Assembly (NCBI GenBank): GCA_000337115.1 | Contig: AOIR01000005.1 | Location: 113,006 to 177,005 of the forward strand | From: Natrinema thermotolerans DSM 11552 | Lineage (GTDB): Archaea > Halobacteriota > Halobacteria > Halobacteriales > Natrialbaceae | Direction of reading: 5' to 3' | DNA length: 64,000 nucleotides | Notes under the pieces: model-generated | Database searches by the model: none | Told to the model about the DNA's origin: nothing | What the model saw: only the letters and a program-made list of their open reading frames with translations | Part shown: one piece after another, positions 1-9,566 of the stretch | How positions within the stretch are numbered: position 1 is the stretch's first letter | How the letters are laid out: each line of letters begins with the position of its first letter | Made by a program: the position numbers and the translations under genes

Positions 1-2745
1 GGGAGTCGTACTTGTGCCCCCGTCGAGGGAGAACTCCGCGCACTCGAGTTCGAACTCGACGATCGAACGATCGCCCATCAGGGTGGCGGTATCTGGGAGA
101 AAACCGATCGCAGCGTCAGCACTGTCTCGGAACCCAATATCGGATACGATGGAGATTCGTTGCAGCTCCAGATCATGGAACTCGAGGAGGACGACTTCGG
201 ATCGAGCGGCACGGTTGCGAGAGCGAACCACAGCCGGTCGACGGAGCTAACCGAGACGATCAACACTCGTGCCAGAGCCTGTAGCGACGCGACCTCGATC
301 GAGTTCCGCATCGAAGACAGTACGTACCACGAGGGATGGGCGACGTATCTCGAGGACGCAGTCGGTGCGGACGAGTACAGTGAGGTGTCCGTAACCCACA
401 AACCGGCCACCGAAGACGTCATCGTCCAAATCGAGAACGTCAGGACGCCGGTCGATAGCGCATCGCTGCTGATCGAGTCCGACAACGGGATCAAACACAC
501 GAGCGGAAACACGCAGCCGGTCAAATTCGGGGACGATCTCCAGTTCCAAGCAACGCTGAATAACACCGGAAGCGACAGGGTCACCCCACCGACAATGCGC
601 GTCGCAATTGATGGTGGGACAGTCGTCTCGGAAAACAGTGGCAAGGGTGGCAATGGTGCTGTTCCCGGCAACAAGGAAAAAAACCGGTCAGTCAAAATCG
701 ACTCGGACAACTACGAGGATCACCTCTCGCCCGGCGAGACATACGAGTATACGCTCCAAACACTCGATGAGTCCGGTGATATCGACGACACGCTCGAGGA
801 CCCCGGCGAGTTCTACCTCGGCGAACCAGGATCGAACTTTACCGTCAACGACATCGAAACAACGCCCGCTGATGGCGACAACGCGACTATTAGCGCCGAA
901 ATAACGAACATCGGTATCGAGGAGGGCGACCGCACCGTGACCATCGATTTCGATGAGTTCGATGTTACTGCTAGCGAGGAGTTGACCCTCGACTACGGGG
1001 CAACCGGGACAGTCACCTGGACGGTCAACAAATCCGCACTACCCTACGAGCCAAACGAGTTTGAAGTTCGGACCGGTGACGACACTGCAACCGGAACCAT
1101 CGTCGGAGGAGCCACTGGAGAGGCAGAAAACGCGTTCACGGTCGTCAAGGACAACGGCGTCGGGGACGATCAGATCGTCACCGACGAGAACTCGTTCACC
1201 GTCGAAGCCGTCGTCGAGAACACGTACGCCGACGAGCAGTCACGAGATGTCACGTTGACGGTTCCGGATGCCGGAATCACTATGCCCGAACCAACGACAC
1301 TCGAAAGCGGCGAGCAAGAGACGGTCTCGTTTACCGTCGATCCCGACGAACACAACCTCGAGGCCGGGACGGTCTACGAGTACAACGTCACGGCCGGCGA
1401 GGAAGGCTTGAGCGAGCCGGGATCGTTCTACGTCGGCAAGCCGGGAACGAACTTCGAACTGTCGAACGAGAACGTCACGGTCGATGAGAACGTCACCGTC
1501 ACGGCCGACTTGGCAAACATCGGTGTCGAGTCCGGCTCACAGACCGTGGCGCTCGATATCGAATATCTCGATGAGATGCCGGCCGACCTCGAGGGAGAGA
1601 GTCCGTACGGACGGATCTTTGAAGGAGAAGTTAACCGGTCGTTTGGCGAATCGGATACCATCGAACTGAACTTCAACGGGACCAAACTGCTCGATGGAGA
1701 GTATCAGGCAACGATTCAAACTGAGGACGGAGTTAAAACGACAAACTTCACCGTTGATGCTGGGATCGATCCTGGCCGAGTCGGTCTGGGTGAGGTCGAC
1801 GACGCGAACGTGAGTGTCGATGTCGTTGGCTCACAGGTGTCTGGAAACTACAGCGATGACTGGCACCTGCTCTCGCCGATGACTCTGGATGTAGTCACGA
1901 ACGGCGAAACTGAACATACTTTTAGCAATCCTAATGGCGGCACCAACATCAATACAGGAACAACATGGCAGGACAAAAGTAGTGATAGTTATACACACAA
2001 TTTCACAGTCGATGATACGACGGAACTCACCCTGCGAAATATCAGGTACAGTTCCTGTGCTAGCCGCGGTACCGATCCAAATGATTTAGCTCACTATTCG
2101 GGCCCGACTGACCGAACGCTACTATGGTGTGACAGTGTGCCGTATAGTATCCGTTTTGGACCGATCGATGCATCACAGGGCCAGAACCTGCAGAACGTCC
2201 GTGTTCGAAGCGCGGAGAACAATACGATTCCGGCGCTCCCTGCAGGCGCAGACCAACAGATCAGTGCCACCGAGGCCCTCGAGGAACGAGGACTGGTGAA
2301 AGACGAGGACAAACTCGATCTCGGACCTGGCGAGTTTGTCTTCCTCTTTGAAAACACGGCCAACTGTGGGCCAGGATGTGACGACGATGACATCGACGCG
2401 CTCTGGGATGACGCAGTCGAAGCCTACAACGAAAACCCCGATGAAACTAATGACCCGGACTTCAACGATCTGATCGTGTACGTCCAGGTCGAACGCGCGG
2501 GTGTCGATCCCGGAACGCCCAGTATTACGATCATGCCCGGTGGCGGTGACTCGACTGATGTCGGTACCGGTGACGGTAGCAAGACAGGCGATGGACCTGG
2601 CGAAGTCGATCCGAGCCTTGAGGGAGACGCCGACGAAGGGGCAGGACCCGATGTCGGAACCGGCGAATCCACGACTGACGTGACGGGTGGGATGACGGGT
2701 AACACCGGCGTCGATGTCGACGCCGATCACATCGTTATCGGCTGA
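1..2745 (+). CDS. Large pilin-like surface protein with CARDB-type repeats (5' partial)
   Basis: The reading frame is open from the first base, so the true start lies outside the window; 914 residues are visible. The first ~150 residues (GGGIWEK, a conserved W in HEGWATYLEDAV) look like the globular part of haloarchaeal pilin-like proteins of the DUF7289 type. At least three Ig-like, CARDB-type repeats follow (about residues 280-380, 395-480 and 485-590), with repeated FYLGEPG/FYVGKPG joints and many N-x-T/S glycosylation sequons. The C-terminal ~90 residues are a Gly/Asp/Thr-rich linker. It probably sits in the S-layer or an extracellular fibre, upstream of three smaller secreted proteins. 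The family and surface location are inference from composition and motifs; no membrane anchor is visible in the part present. Confidence 0.75.
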   Translation, partial: GSRTCAPVEGELRALEFELDDRTIAHQGGGIWEKTDRSVSTVSEPNIGYDGDSLQLQIMELEEDDFGSSGTVARANHSRSTELTETINTRARACSDATSIEFRIEDSTYHEGWATYLEDAVGADEYSEVSVTHKPATEDVIVQIENVRTPVDSASLLIESDNGIKHTSGNTQPVKFGDDLQFQATLNNTGSDRVTPPTMRVAIDGGTVVSENSGKGGNGAVPGNKEKNRSVKIDSDNYEDHLSPGETYEYTLQTLDESGDIDDTLEDPGEFYLGEPGSNFTVNDIETTPADGDNATISAEITNIGIEEGDRTVTIDFDEFDVTASEELTLDYGATGTVTWTVNKSALPYEPNEFEVRTGDDTATGTIVGGATGEAENAFTVVKDNGVGDDQIVTDENSFTVEAVVENTYADEQSRDVTLTVPDAGITMPEPTTLESGEQETVSFTVDPDEHNLEAGTVYEYNVTAGEEGLSEPGSFYVGKPGTNFELSNENVTVDENVTVTADLANIGVESGSQTVALDIEYLDEMPADLEGESPYGRIFEGEVNRSFGESDTIELNFNGTKLLDGEYQATIQTEDGVKTTNFTVDAGIDPGRVGLGEVDDANVSVDVVGSQVSGNYSDDWHLLSPMTLDVVTNGETEHTFSNPNGGTNINTGTTWQDKSSDSYTHNFTVDDTTELTLRNIRYSSCASRGTDPNDLAHYSGPTDRTLLWCDSVPYSIRFGPIDASQGQNLQNVRVRSAENNTIPALPAGADQQISATEALEERGLVKDEDKLDLGPGEFVFLFENTANCGPGCDDDDIDALWDDAVEAYNENPDETNDPDFNDLIVYVQVERAGVDPGTPSITIMPGGGDSTDVGTGDGSKTGDGPGEVDPSLEGDADEGAGPDVGTGESTTDVTGGMTGNTGVDVDADHIVIG

Positions 2746-2886
2746 CGGTAGCGCTTTGGCTGTCTCCCCGCCTTCGACTGAAACGAGGTCTAGCGCTGTG
2801 GAATCCTACGACCGGTACTCGAGATAGGCTACTGTCGACGAAACCAAACAGAATCCACCGAATTCGACTCCAAACCACGACACACC

Positions 2887-3408
2887 ATGCGATCACTCAC
2901 GGCCCTTGGCATCGGATTGATACTCATTGGTGGTATCGTACTCGCCGCACCGAGCGGTGCGTTCGATCTGACAAGTGCCGACCGAGGAGTGGGTGTTGAA
3001 ACCGCATCCGACGAAGACGCGCTCGTGGGAATTGAAAAAGAACCGATCAGTCTGACGGAAAATGATGCGACTCGGCTAGTCTGGTCTTCCGGGTTGAAGT
3101 ATGAGTATACTGATGTCGAACTCGTCACGATTACCGATCGAACCCAGTCATCCGACCTCGAAGTGACGGATGCAGGACTCAATATGTCGACCGGGGACAC
3201 TGACTACCCAGATCTTCAGGAAGACGAGATTGTAATGGCCAATGGTGAGTTCACCGTCGAAGGGACGCTTCGGTGTGACGCAAGAATAGTCGGGTTCCTC
3301 CAATTCGATCAGCAAAGCAGTAGCACGAATCTCACGATGGACCTCGAGACCAGCGATGGAACGATTACTGTTGAACTCGAGCGGGAGATTCCCGTTCAAT
3401 GTAAGTGA
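2887..3408 (+). CDS. Small secreted protein, first of three paralogues
   Basis: A 173-residue protein with a Sec-type signal (residues 1-25: hydrophobic GIGLILIGGIVLAAP then SGAF). Directly after it is the block DRGVGVETASDEDALVGIE, which recurs almost unchanged after the signal peptides of the genes at 4156 and 6018, so the three are paralogues. The rest is predicted beta-rich, with cysteines at RCDA and VQC near the end. The family resembles archaeal exported proteins of the DUF1102 type, which are often called hypothetical. The role is unknown; a component of a surface layer or fibre is inferred from its place next to the pilin-like protein. Confidence 0.75.
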   Translation: MRSLTALGIGLILIGGIVLAAPSGAFDLTSADRGVGVETASDEDALVGIEKEPISLTENDATRLVWSSGLKYEYTDVELVTITDRTQSSDLEVTDAGLNMSTGDTDYPDLQEDEIVMANGEFTVEGTLRCDARIVGFLQFDQQSSSTNLTMDLETSDGTITVELEREIPVQCK

Positions 3409-3579
3409 CTCTGTTGTGGAGACCTGATTCTCGTTTCGAAGGGCTAGAGTAGTCGTTTCGGAATCGAGTCAGCCCTTTACCAGAATCGGACGCTAAGCAT
3501 TGTGAATAGTGTCCAGATGTGACTTGATCAGCAACAAGCGTTATGTATCAACCATACCAATATTCACATATACAGGGGG

Positions 3580-4152
3580 ATGGCGACAACCAGCGAGAGC
3601 AAACCAGCGACAGCGGGGGCGACAGGTCAGGACGATCAGTCGCGGGAGGGCGAAATCTTCGACCTGTTGAGCAACCAGCGTCGCCGGTACGCGATCCACT
3701 ACTGCAAGCGTGAGGACGAACCGGTCACGCTCGGGGATCTCGCCGAACACGTCGCCGCCTGGGAACTCGAGAAAGAAGTCGAGGAGATCACCTCCGCCGA
3801 GCGAAAGCGGGTCTACACCTCATTACAACAGACCCACCTCCCCACGCTCGAGCGGGCCGACGTCATCGAGTTCGACGATCGAACGATCGAACTCACTGAC
3901 GAGGCCGCCGAGTTGGACGTCTATCTGGATATCGTTCCCGGCGATTCGGTCCCGTGGGGGGTGTACTACCTGGGCCTGTCGGCGGTCGGTGCGATCGTCA
4001 TGGCCGGACTGTGGCTCGAGGTCGTCCCGACGGAGCCGATCCCGGAACTGGGGTGGGCGACGCTGGTCTTTGTGCTGTTTGCCGTGTCGGCGGTCGTCCA
4101 CGTGATACAGACCAGACGGATGCGACTCGGCGAACTGGAGCGGCCGCCCTGA
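3580..4152 (+). CDS. Membrane-anchored winged-helix regulator (DUF7344-type)
   Basis: A 190-residue protein. Residues 25-110 form a winged-helix domain typical of haloarchaeal regulators (EIFDLLSNQRRRYAIHYC opening, then LGDLAEHVAAWE and a recognition-helix region with KRVYTSLQQTHLP). Residues ~125-180 hold two membrane helices with a short Arg-rich tail. An aggggg motif sits just before the ATG. The stop is only 3 bases before the next ATG, so it is very likely cotranscribed with the bactofilin-like gene and may control this surface cluster. The DNA target is unknown. Confidence 0.85.
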   Translation: MATTSESKPATAGATGQDDQSREGEIFDLLSNQRRRYAIHYCKREDEPVTLGDLAEHVAAWELEKEVEEITSAERKRVYTSLQQTHLPTLERADVIEFDDRTIELTDEAAELDVYLDIVPGDSVPWGVYYLGLSAVGAIVMAGLWLEVVPTEPIPELGWATLVFVLFAVSAVVHVIQTRRMRLGELERPP

Positions 4153-4155
4153 TCC

Positions 4156-5820
4156 ATGAACGGCGTCCATCGGCTTGCGCTCGTCTGTCTGCTCGTCGGC
4201 GGCGTGTTACTCGCCGGTCCCGCGTTCGGGTTCGCGACGGTCAGCTCCGAACGCGGCGTCACCGCGATGGTCGCGGGCGATCAGCAAAACGCCTACCTCG
4301 GTATCGAGGACAACACGGCGACGGAAAATCAGATCAGGCCGAACAGTCAGGTGGAGGTCCTCCGACTCTACGATAACGGCGTCGGAATCGACTCGACCGC
4401 GGATATCGAGGCCGAGATCGTCGAGTTTGCCGGCGAGCAAGACGACGGGTTCGACGTCTCCGTCGAGGAGGAAAACGGCAAATACCCGGTCGTCGTCGAG
4501 TGTGCCGGCTCCGACGGCGGAACTGGGACGATGGTGTTCGACCTCGAGGCGACCGGGACGGCGACCGTCGACACCACGTGGAAGACGGAAAACGAAGTCG
4601 ACGTCAACTGTGGCGGCAACGGCGGCGGCGGTCCGGGCGGGAGTCCCGGGCTGTCCGTCACGAGCGTCGCTCCACCGAACGGCGGGGTCGTGACCTTCGA
4701 ACTGGAAAACACCGGGACGGACTTCCGGCTTCGCTCCGTCGCAGTCGATCACGCGAAGTCAACGGCGATCGACGGCGAGATGACGATCACGACGGCCGGG
4801 GAAACGCGGACGCTCAGCGACAACCCCGAGTGGAGGACCGACGGCTCTCGAGTCGACATCGGCGGCAAATTCGAGATACTGAGTGGTGACACCGCGACCG
4901 TCGAGATCGATCGGTTCGACGCCGACATGAACGCGGAATCGTTTACAGTGACGTTCGTCGACGACCGCGGTAGCTCGGAGACGACGGAGACAGTGACGGT
5001 CGACGTGCCCTGTAACGCCGAGACGAACGACTGCAGCGGCACCGACGCCGACGCCGTCGTCTCCGATAGCGGGTACGCAAGCGACGATGTCAGTAGCGGC
5101 GGGAGCGTCTCGGCTGGCGATGGGAGTTACATCGATGGAAACGTCGACGCCGGAGACGACGTGACCGCCGGCAACGAGAGTACCATCGAGGGCGATGTCA
5201 GTGCCGGCGGCGACATCGATGCGGGCGATGATAGTTACGTCAACGGCGATCTCGATGCGGGTGACGACGTCACGACCGGCGATGGAAACACCATCGCGGG
5301 CAACGTAAACGCCGACGGGGAGACGGCGCTCGGAAACGAGAGTTACGTCGACGGGGACATCGACGCTGGGGACGACGTCACGACCGGTGATGAAAGTACG
5401 ATCGCGGGTGACGTCACAACCGACGGGGACGCGGTCTTCGGGACCGACGGCTACGTCGACGGCAACGTCAACGGGGACGACATCGTCATCGGGGAGGGCA
5501 CGACGATAGCGGGCAATGTCGACGGCACCGGTAGCGTGACTACAGTTGCCGGCAGCTACGTCGACGGCGACGTGACCGCCACCGAGACGGTCACGATCGC
5601 CGCGGGCGCGGAAGTCCACGGAGATATTCAGACCGACGGCGACGTGATCATCGGCGAGAACGCTTACGTTGATGGCAACATCGATGCTGGTGGAGAGATC
5701 ACGATCAACGACGGCGCTCAGGTCATGGGTGACGTGACGACGAGTCAAACGCTCGTCCTCGACGGAGAGCCGTACATCGGTGGCGATCGATCATACGAGT
5801 CGTGTGACGGCTGTACGTGA
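4156..5820 (+). CDS. Secreted paralogue with bactofilin-like repeat domain
   Basis: A 554-residue protein in three parts. Residues 1-25 are a signal peptide followed by the SERGVTAMVAGDQQNAYLGIE block shared with the neighbouring paralogues. Residues ~30-290 are beta-rich with a Gly-rich linker (GGNGGGGPGG) near 155. Residues ~300-550 are a long array of short repeats of the form SYVDGDIDAGDDVTTG, in which G-D/N-V alternates with polar turns, as in the right-handed beta-helix of bactofilins (polymer-forming cytoskeletal domain). Bactofilins normally act in the cytoplasm, so a signal peptide is unusual and suggests an extracellular polymer. It ends with CDGC. The fold is inferred from the repeat pattern. 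Confidence 0.75.
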   Translation: MNGVHRLALVCLLVGGVLLAGPAFGFATVSSERGVTAMVAGDQQNAYLGIEDNTATENQIRPNSQVEVLRLYDNGVGIDSTADIEAEIVEFAGEQDDGFDVSVEEENGKYPVVVECAGSDGGTGTMVFDLEATGTATVDTTWKTENEVDVNCGGNGGGGPGGSPGLSVTSVAPPNGGVVTFELENTGTDFRLRSVAVDHAKSTAIDGEMTITTAGETRTLSDNPEWRTDGSRVDIGGKFEILSGDTATVEIDRFDADMNAESFTVTFVDDRGSSETTETVTVDVPCNAETNDCSGTDADAVVSDSGYASDDVSSGGSVSAGDGSYIDGNVDAGDDVTAGNESTIEGDVSAGGDIDAGDDSYVNGDLDAGDDVTTGDGNTIAGNVNADGETALGNESYVDGDIDAGDDVTTGDESTIAGDVTTDGDAVFGTDGYVDGNVNGDDIVIGEGTTIAGNVDGTGSVTTVAGSYVDGDVTATETVTIAAGAEVHGDIQTDGDVIIGENAYVDGNIDAGGEITINDGAQVMGDVTTSQTLVLDGEPYIGGDRSYESCDGCT

Positions 5821-6017
5821 CCGAGACGCCCTATACTGATGCGAACCTCGAGCGGTAATTCGACCGGCCGCTGTGGGAACTAAACGGTCGTAAACGCTGT
5901 GAACGGTCTGGAAGGTAGACCGTGTTTTTATCGAACCCCTCGAGAGAGTCGACAAGCGACCGCGGGCAGCGACGTGGGTTCTGCCCGGGAAGCGACTCGA
6001 GGAGAGGGGGCAACCGA

Positions 6018-6890
6018 ATGCGTCTGCAATCGATCAAACACGCTGGGGCCGTACTCGCCATCGTCGGCGCACTGGTAGTCGCCGGACCGTCGGCCGGCTT
6101 CAGTGTCCTCGAAGCCGACCGCGGCGTCGGCGTCCAGACCGTCGCGGACCCGGACGCATACCTCGGAATCGAAAGCGAAGGCGACGTGACCGGAACCGCG
6201 CTCAAAGCCGACAGCGGTCCGCTCCGGGTGGGTACGCTCACGAACAACGTCAACGAACCATTCACCGTACAGGACGTGACGATCGCATCGATCGGAGACG
6301 GTAGCGTCGACGATGGTATTCTGGCCGTCGCCTCGCCAAATACGGGCGATACGATCGACGTCGGAACGACGGCGAACGTCACCGTCGAATGCGCGGCGAA
6401 ACAGACGGTCAACGAACGGGACGTCGTGGTTCGCGTCGACGGCGTCGAGGGATCGACCATCTCAGTCGCCGACCCGACGTTCAACGCGACCGTCGACATA
6501 CAGTGTGGACAGGGGAAGTTCTCCGGTCAAGTGTCGTTCGCCGCGAGCAACGTCAGCAGCGACGGGACGACACAGACCGTCTCGTTCGATCCGACGGGAC
6601 TGTCGAGCAAGGGCGAAGCGACGATCGACTTCTCCGACCCACAGGACAGCGGTGGTGTCAGTTATTCGAGCGTGACCGATGCCGACGTCACGGTACAGAG
6701 CGGGAAGGGGACCGCGTCGTTCGATCCGAACACCGCACAGCTCACCTATAGCAGCAAAAGCAACGAGAAAAACACGGTAACGATCGAGATTGCCAACCTC
6801 GAGGTCGACGGTCCGACCGGCGAGTCGTATCAGGTGACCTATGCCGATAGCGACGGGCGCGAGGACGGCGATATCTTTGAGATCACCTGA
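6018..6890 (+). CDS. Secreted surface protein, third paralogue
   Basis: A 290-residue protein. The start at 6018 is chosen over an ATG 96 bases upstream because a purine-rich ggagaggggg motif precedes it and the protein then opens directly with a signal peptide (KHAGAVLAIVGALVVAGPSAGF). The DRGVGVQTVADPDAYLGIE block links it to the genes at 2887 and 4156. The remainder is beta-rich with VECA and DIQC cysteines in the middle, like the CxC pattern of the paralogues, and a C-terminal ~110-residue beta domain. It is probably an exported fibre or matrix protein; no specific function can be read. Confidence 0.75.
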   Translation: MRLQSIKHAGAVLAIVGALVVAGPSAGFSVLEADRGVGVQTVADPDAYLGIESEGDVTGTALKADSGPLRVGTLTNNVNEPFTVQDVTIASIGDGSVDDGILAVASPNTGDTIDVGTTANVTVECAAKQTVNERDVVVRVDGVEGSTISVADPTFNATVDIQCGQGKFSGQVSFAASNVSSDGTTQTVSFDPTGLSSKGEATIDFSDPQDSGGVSYSSVTDADVTVQSGKGTASFDPNTAQLTYSSKSNEKNTVTIEIANLEVDGPTGESYQVTYADSDGREDGDIFEIT

Positions 6891-6967
6891 TCGATCGTCC
6901 CGACGGACGTGAGTTCGGCCGACGAGGCGACAGCTCGCCGCCCGGCGTGGGCGTACACAATGCGAAC

Positions 6968-6977
6968 GCCTTTTTAG
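6968..6977 (+). promoter_or_regulatory. TATA-like box of the EMC6-like gene
   Basis: The sequence cctttttagc is centred about 28 bases before the ATG at 7000. This is the spacing of archaeal TATA boxes on leaderless transcripts and supports that start. Confidence 0.55.
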
Positions 6978-6999
6978 CGCCGCCCTCGGAGTTCCCTGC

Positions 7000-7317
7000 A
7001 TGTCGACCGAATCGATCAGCGACCGGCGCGAACACATTCGCTCGGTCAGCGTCACCGCGATGTCGGCGTTGCTGGGCGTCGGCGCGGCGCTTGCGTCTAC
7101 TACCTGGGTCGGAACGACCGCCGAGGCCGCCCAGAACACGCAGGCGCTCGCGTTCGTCCTCGGCGCAATTTTGCTCCAGTACGTCGTCATCAACGCCGCG
7201 GGGATCTACGGCGACGACGAGTTCGGGGCGAAACACTACCTCTTCGTCGCGTTCATGACCTTCTCGCTGTGGTTCGTGACGTGGGGAATCCTGCTGACGG
7301 CGGAGGTCACGGGCTAA
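7000..7317 (+). CDS. EMC6-like membrane protein
   Basis: A 105-residue protein with three membrane helices (about 20-40, 47-68 and 80-102), matching the size and layout of the EMC6-like proteins commonly encoded next to the ABCE1 gene in haloarchaea. Eukaryotic EMC6 is part of the membrane-protein insertase complex; a role in membrane protein insertion here is inference. One base separates its stop from the next ATG, so the two genes form an operon linking ribosome recycling and membrane insertion. Confidence 0.75.
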   Translation: MSTESISDRREHIRSVSVTAMSALLGVGAALASTTWVGTTAEAAQNTQALAFVLGAILLQYVVINAAGIYGDDEFGAKHYLFVAFMTFSLWFVTWGILLTAEVTG

Positions 7318-7318
7318 C

Positions 7319-9133
7319 ATGGCCGACGACAGCATCGCCGTCGTAGACCTCGATCGGTGCCAGCCCGATCGCTGTGGCTACGAGTGCAAGAACTACTGCC
7401 CGCCCAACCGGACCGGGAAGGAGTGTATCACCCTGCGGGGCGAGGAGGCAGCGGAGGGCCAGCCCGAGCAGATCCACATCTCCGAGGAGATCTGTCTGGG
7501 CGAGAGCTGTGGCATCTGCGTCGAGAAGTGTCCGTTCGACGCCATCGAGATCATCAACCTCCCTCAGGAACTACAGGACGAGCCCGTCCATCGCTACGGC
7601 GAGAACGCTTTCTCGCTGTACGGTCTGCCAGCTCCACAGGAGGGACAGGTCACCGGCATTCTCGGCCCGAACGGGATCGGGAAGACCACTGCCGTCCGCA
7701 TTCTGGCCGGCGAACTCGAGCCCAACCTCGGCCGTCACGAGGAGGAACCGGGCTGGGACGAGGTGCTGGAAGCCTACCGGGGGACCGAACTGCAGGACTA
7801 CATCGCGGACGTCCGGGACGGCGACGTGACGATCTCGCGAAAGCCCCAGTACGTCGACCAGATCCCCGAGAGCTTCGACGGCAACACCCGACAGCTGCTC
7901 GAGCGGACCGACGAGCGCGGTGCCCTCGACTCGCTGGTCGAGCGCCTCGAGATCGGGCCGGTCATGGACCAGTCGATTGACGACCTCTCGGGCGGGGAAC
8001 TCCAGCGGGTCGCCATCGCGGCGACGCTGGCACGGGACACTGACTTCTACTTCCTCGACGAGATCACGCCGTATCTCGACATCGGCCAGCGGGTTACCGC
8101 GGCGCGGCTGATCCGGGAACTCGCCGAGGAGGAGGACAAGTCGATGCTGGTCATCGAACACGACCTCGCAATCTTGGACCTGCTGGCCGACACGCTCCAC
8201 GTCGCCTACGGTGAACCCGGCGCGTACGGGGTCATCACCTCGCCGAAGTCCGTCCGCAACGGGATCAACGAGTACCTCTCGGGCTATCTCGACAACGAGA
8301 ACATGCGGATCCGACCGAACCCGATCGAGTTCGAGGAACACGCACCACGGAGCGTGAGCCGTGCCGATACGCTCGTCGAGTATCCCGACCTCACCAAGAG
8401 CTACGGCGACGGCGAGTTCTCCCTCGAGGTCGAGGGCGGCACGATCCGGGAAAACGAAGTCCTGGGCGTCGTCGGTCCCAACGGGATCGGGAAGTCGACC
8501 TTCGCGAAACTGTTAACAGGGAACCTCGAGCCCGACGAAGGCGACGCCGACCTCGATCTGGACATCTCGTACAAGCCCCAGTACGTCACCATCGATCAGC
8601 ACATGCGGGTCGACGCGTTCCTCTCGTCGATCACCGACCAGTTCGGCTCCTCGTACTGGAACACCGAGATCGCCCAGCCCCTACAGTTAGAGCGGATCAT
8701 GGAGCAGAACCTCTCGGACCTCTCGGGCGGGGAGCGCCAGCGGGTCGCCATCGCGGCCTGTCTCTCCGATTCGGCCGACCTCTACCTGCTCGACGAACCC
8801 TCGGCCCACCTCGACGTCGAACAGCGGGTCCAGGCCACGAAGGCGATCCGGCGCTACGCCGAACAGCAGGACGCCACCGTGCTGGTCATCGACCACGACA
8901 TCTACATGATGGACCTGCTCGCCGACCGACTGATGGTCTTCGACGGCGAGCCCGCCGTCCAGGGCCGTGCCGGCCAGCCCCAGTCCATGCGCGACGGCAT
9001 GAACGAGTTCCTCGCGAACCTCGAGGTCACGTTCCGCCGGGACGAGCGCACGTCCCGACCGCGGATCAACAAGCCCGAGTCCCAGCTGGACCGCCAGCAG
9101 AAAGACGACGGCGAGTACTACTACGCGCCCTGA
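7319..9133 (+). CDS. Ribosome recycling ATPase ABCE1/Rli1
   Basis: A 604-residue protein, the normal family length. The N-terminal ferredoxin-like domain carries eight cysteines for two [4Fe-4S] clusters (CxxxxCxxxC near residue 12 and CGICVEKCP near 60). Two ABC domains follow, with Walker A GPNGIGKTT and GPNGIGKST, signatures LSGGELQRV and LSGGERQRV, and Walker B FYFLDE and LYLLDEP. ABCE1 splits ribosomes after termination and binds the 30S subunit. Every key motif is intact. Cotranscribed with the EMC6-like gene. Confidence 0.97.
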   Translation: MADDSIAVVDLDRCQPDRCGYECKNYCPPNRTGKECITLRGEEAAEGQPEQIHISEEICLGESCGICVEKCPFDAIEIINLPQELQDEPVHRYGENAFSLYGLPAPQEGQVTGILGPNGIGKTTAVRILAGELEPNLGRHEEEPGWDEVLEAYRGTELQDYIADVRDGDVTISRKPQYVDQIPESFDGNTRQLLERTDERGALDSLVERLEIGPVMDQSIDDLSGGELQRVAIAATLARDTDFYFLDEITPYLDIGQRVTAARLIRELAEEEDKSMLVIEHDLAILDLLADTLHVAYGEPGAYGVITSPKSVRNGINEYLSGYLDNENMRIRPNPIEFEEHAPRSVSRADTLVEYPDLTKSYGDGEFSLEVEGGTIRENEVLGVVGPNGIGKSTFAKLLTGNLEPDEGDADLDLDISYKPQYVTIDQHMRVDAFLSSITDQFGSSYWNTEIAQPLQLERIMEQNLSDLSGGERQRVAIAACLSDSADLYLLDEPSAHLDVEQRVQATKAIRRYAEQQDATVLVIDHDIYMMDLLADRLMVFDGEPAVQGRAGQPQSMRDGMNEFLANLEVTFRRDERTSRPRINKPESQLDRQQKDDGEYYYAP

Positions 9134-9179
9134 CGCCGGGATTCGAAGTTCGGCCTCGAGCCGGCTGCCGGCCAAAGTG

Positions 9180-9187
9180 TTTATACT
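9180..9187 (+). promoter_or_regulatory. TATA-like box
   Basis: tttatact lies about 38 bases before the ATG at 9222. It makes an upstream start at 9177 impossible and fixes the short form of the membrane protein. Confidence 0.55.
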
Positions 9188-9221
9188 CCAACTATTTTGG
9201 CGGAAAGCGTGTCGAACGGCT

Positions 9222-9488
9222 ATGGACAGGGTCCGACTCTATCGGCTCTCGATCGCCGTTACCGGCGGTCTCCTCACGTCGGTCGCGTTGCTACTGCTCG
9301 CCAGACGCGGGAGCAGTACCATCGCTGGAGTACTGTTGGTCAGCGGTGTCGGACAGACGCTGGGGGTCGCAGCCGAGTCGCTCTCGACCGACGGCGTGGA
9401 CCCCGAGCCCGGTCCCGTCCCGTTCTGGACGGCGATGGCGTTTACCGGCATCGGGCTCGTCGGTGCGGTCCTGTTCGTCCTGTCGTGA
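9222..9488 (+). CDS. Small membrane protein, unknown
   Basis: An 88-residue protein with about three hydrophobic helices (residues 8-25, 30-50 and 66-87) and an acidic loop DGVDPEPGPVP between the second and third. The start is set by the TATA-like box at 9180. The stop codon falls inside the first copy of a 29-bp tandem duplication. I do not recognise the family. It stands alone between ABCE1 and the convergent archaemetzincin gene. Confidence 0.6.
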   Translation: MDRVRLYRLSIAVTGGLLTSVALLLLARRGSSTIAGVLLVSGVGQTLGVAAESLSTDGVDPEPGPVPFWTAMAFTGIGLVGAVLFVLS

Positions 9489-9540
9489 GAATGGGGAGCC
9501 GAGACCGGATATCGTGAGAATGGGGAGCCGAGACCGGATA
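9483..9540. repeat. 29-bp perfect tandem duplication
   Basis: Two identical 29-base units lie head to tail at 9483-9511 and 9512-9540, each opening tcgtgagaatggggag. The first unit contains the last codon and stop of the small membrane protein. A third partial unit (tcgaga) follows. Confidence 0.95.
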
Positions 9541-9566
9541 TCGAGAAAACGGGGGCGCGAGTCGAG

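Noticed and set aside
5100-5720. Possible CRISPR or DNA repeat array in the bactofilin-like gene
   Set aside because: The repeats are degenerate at DNA level, in frame, and explained by the protein repeat.
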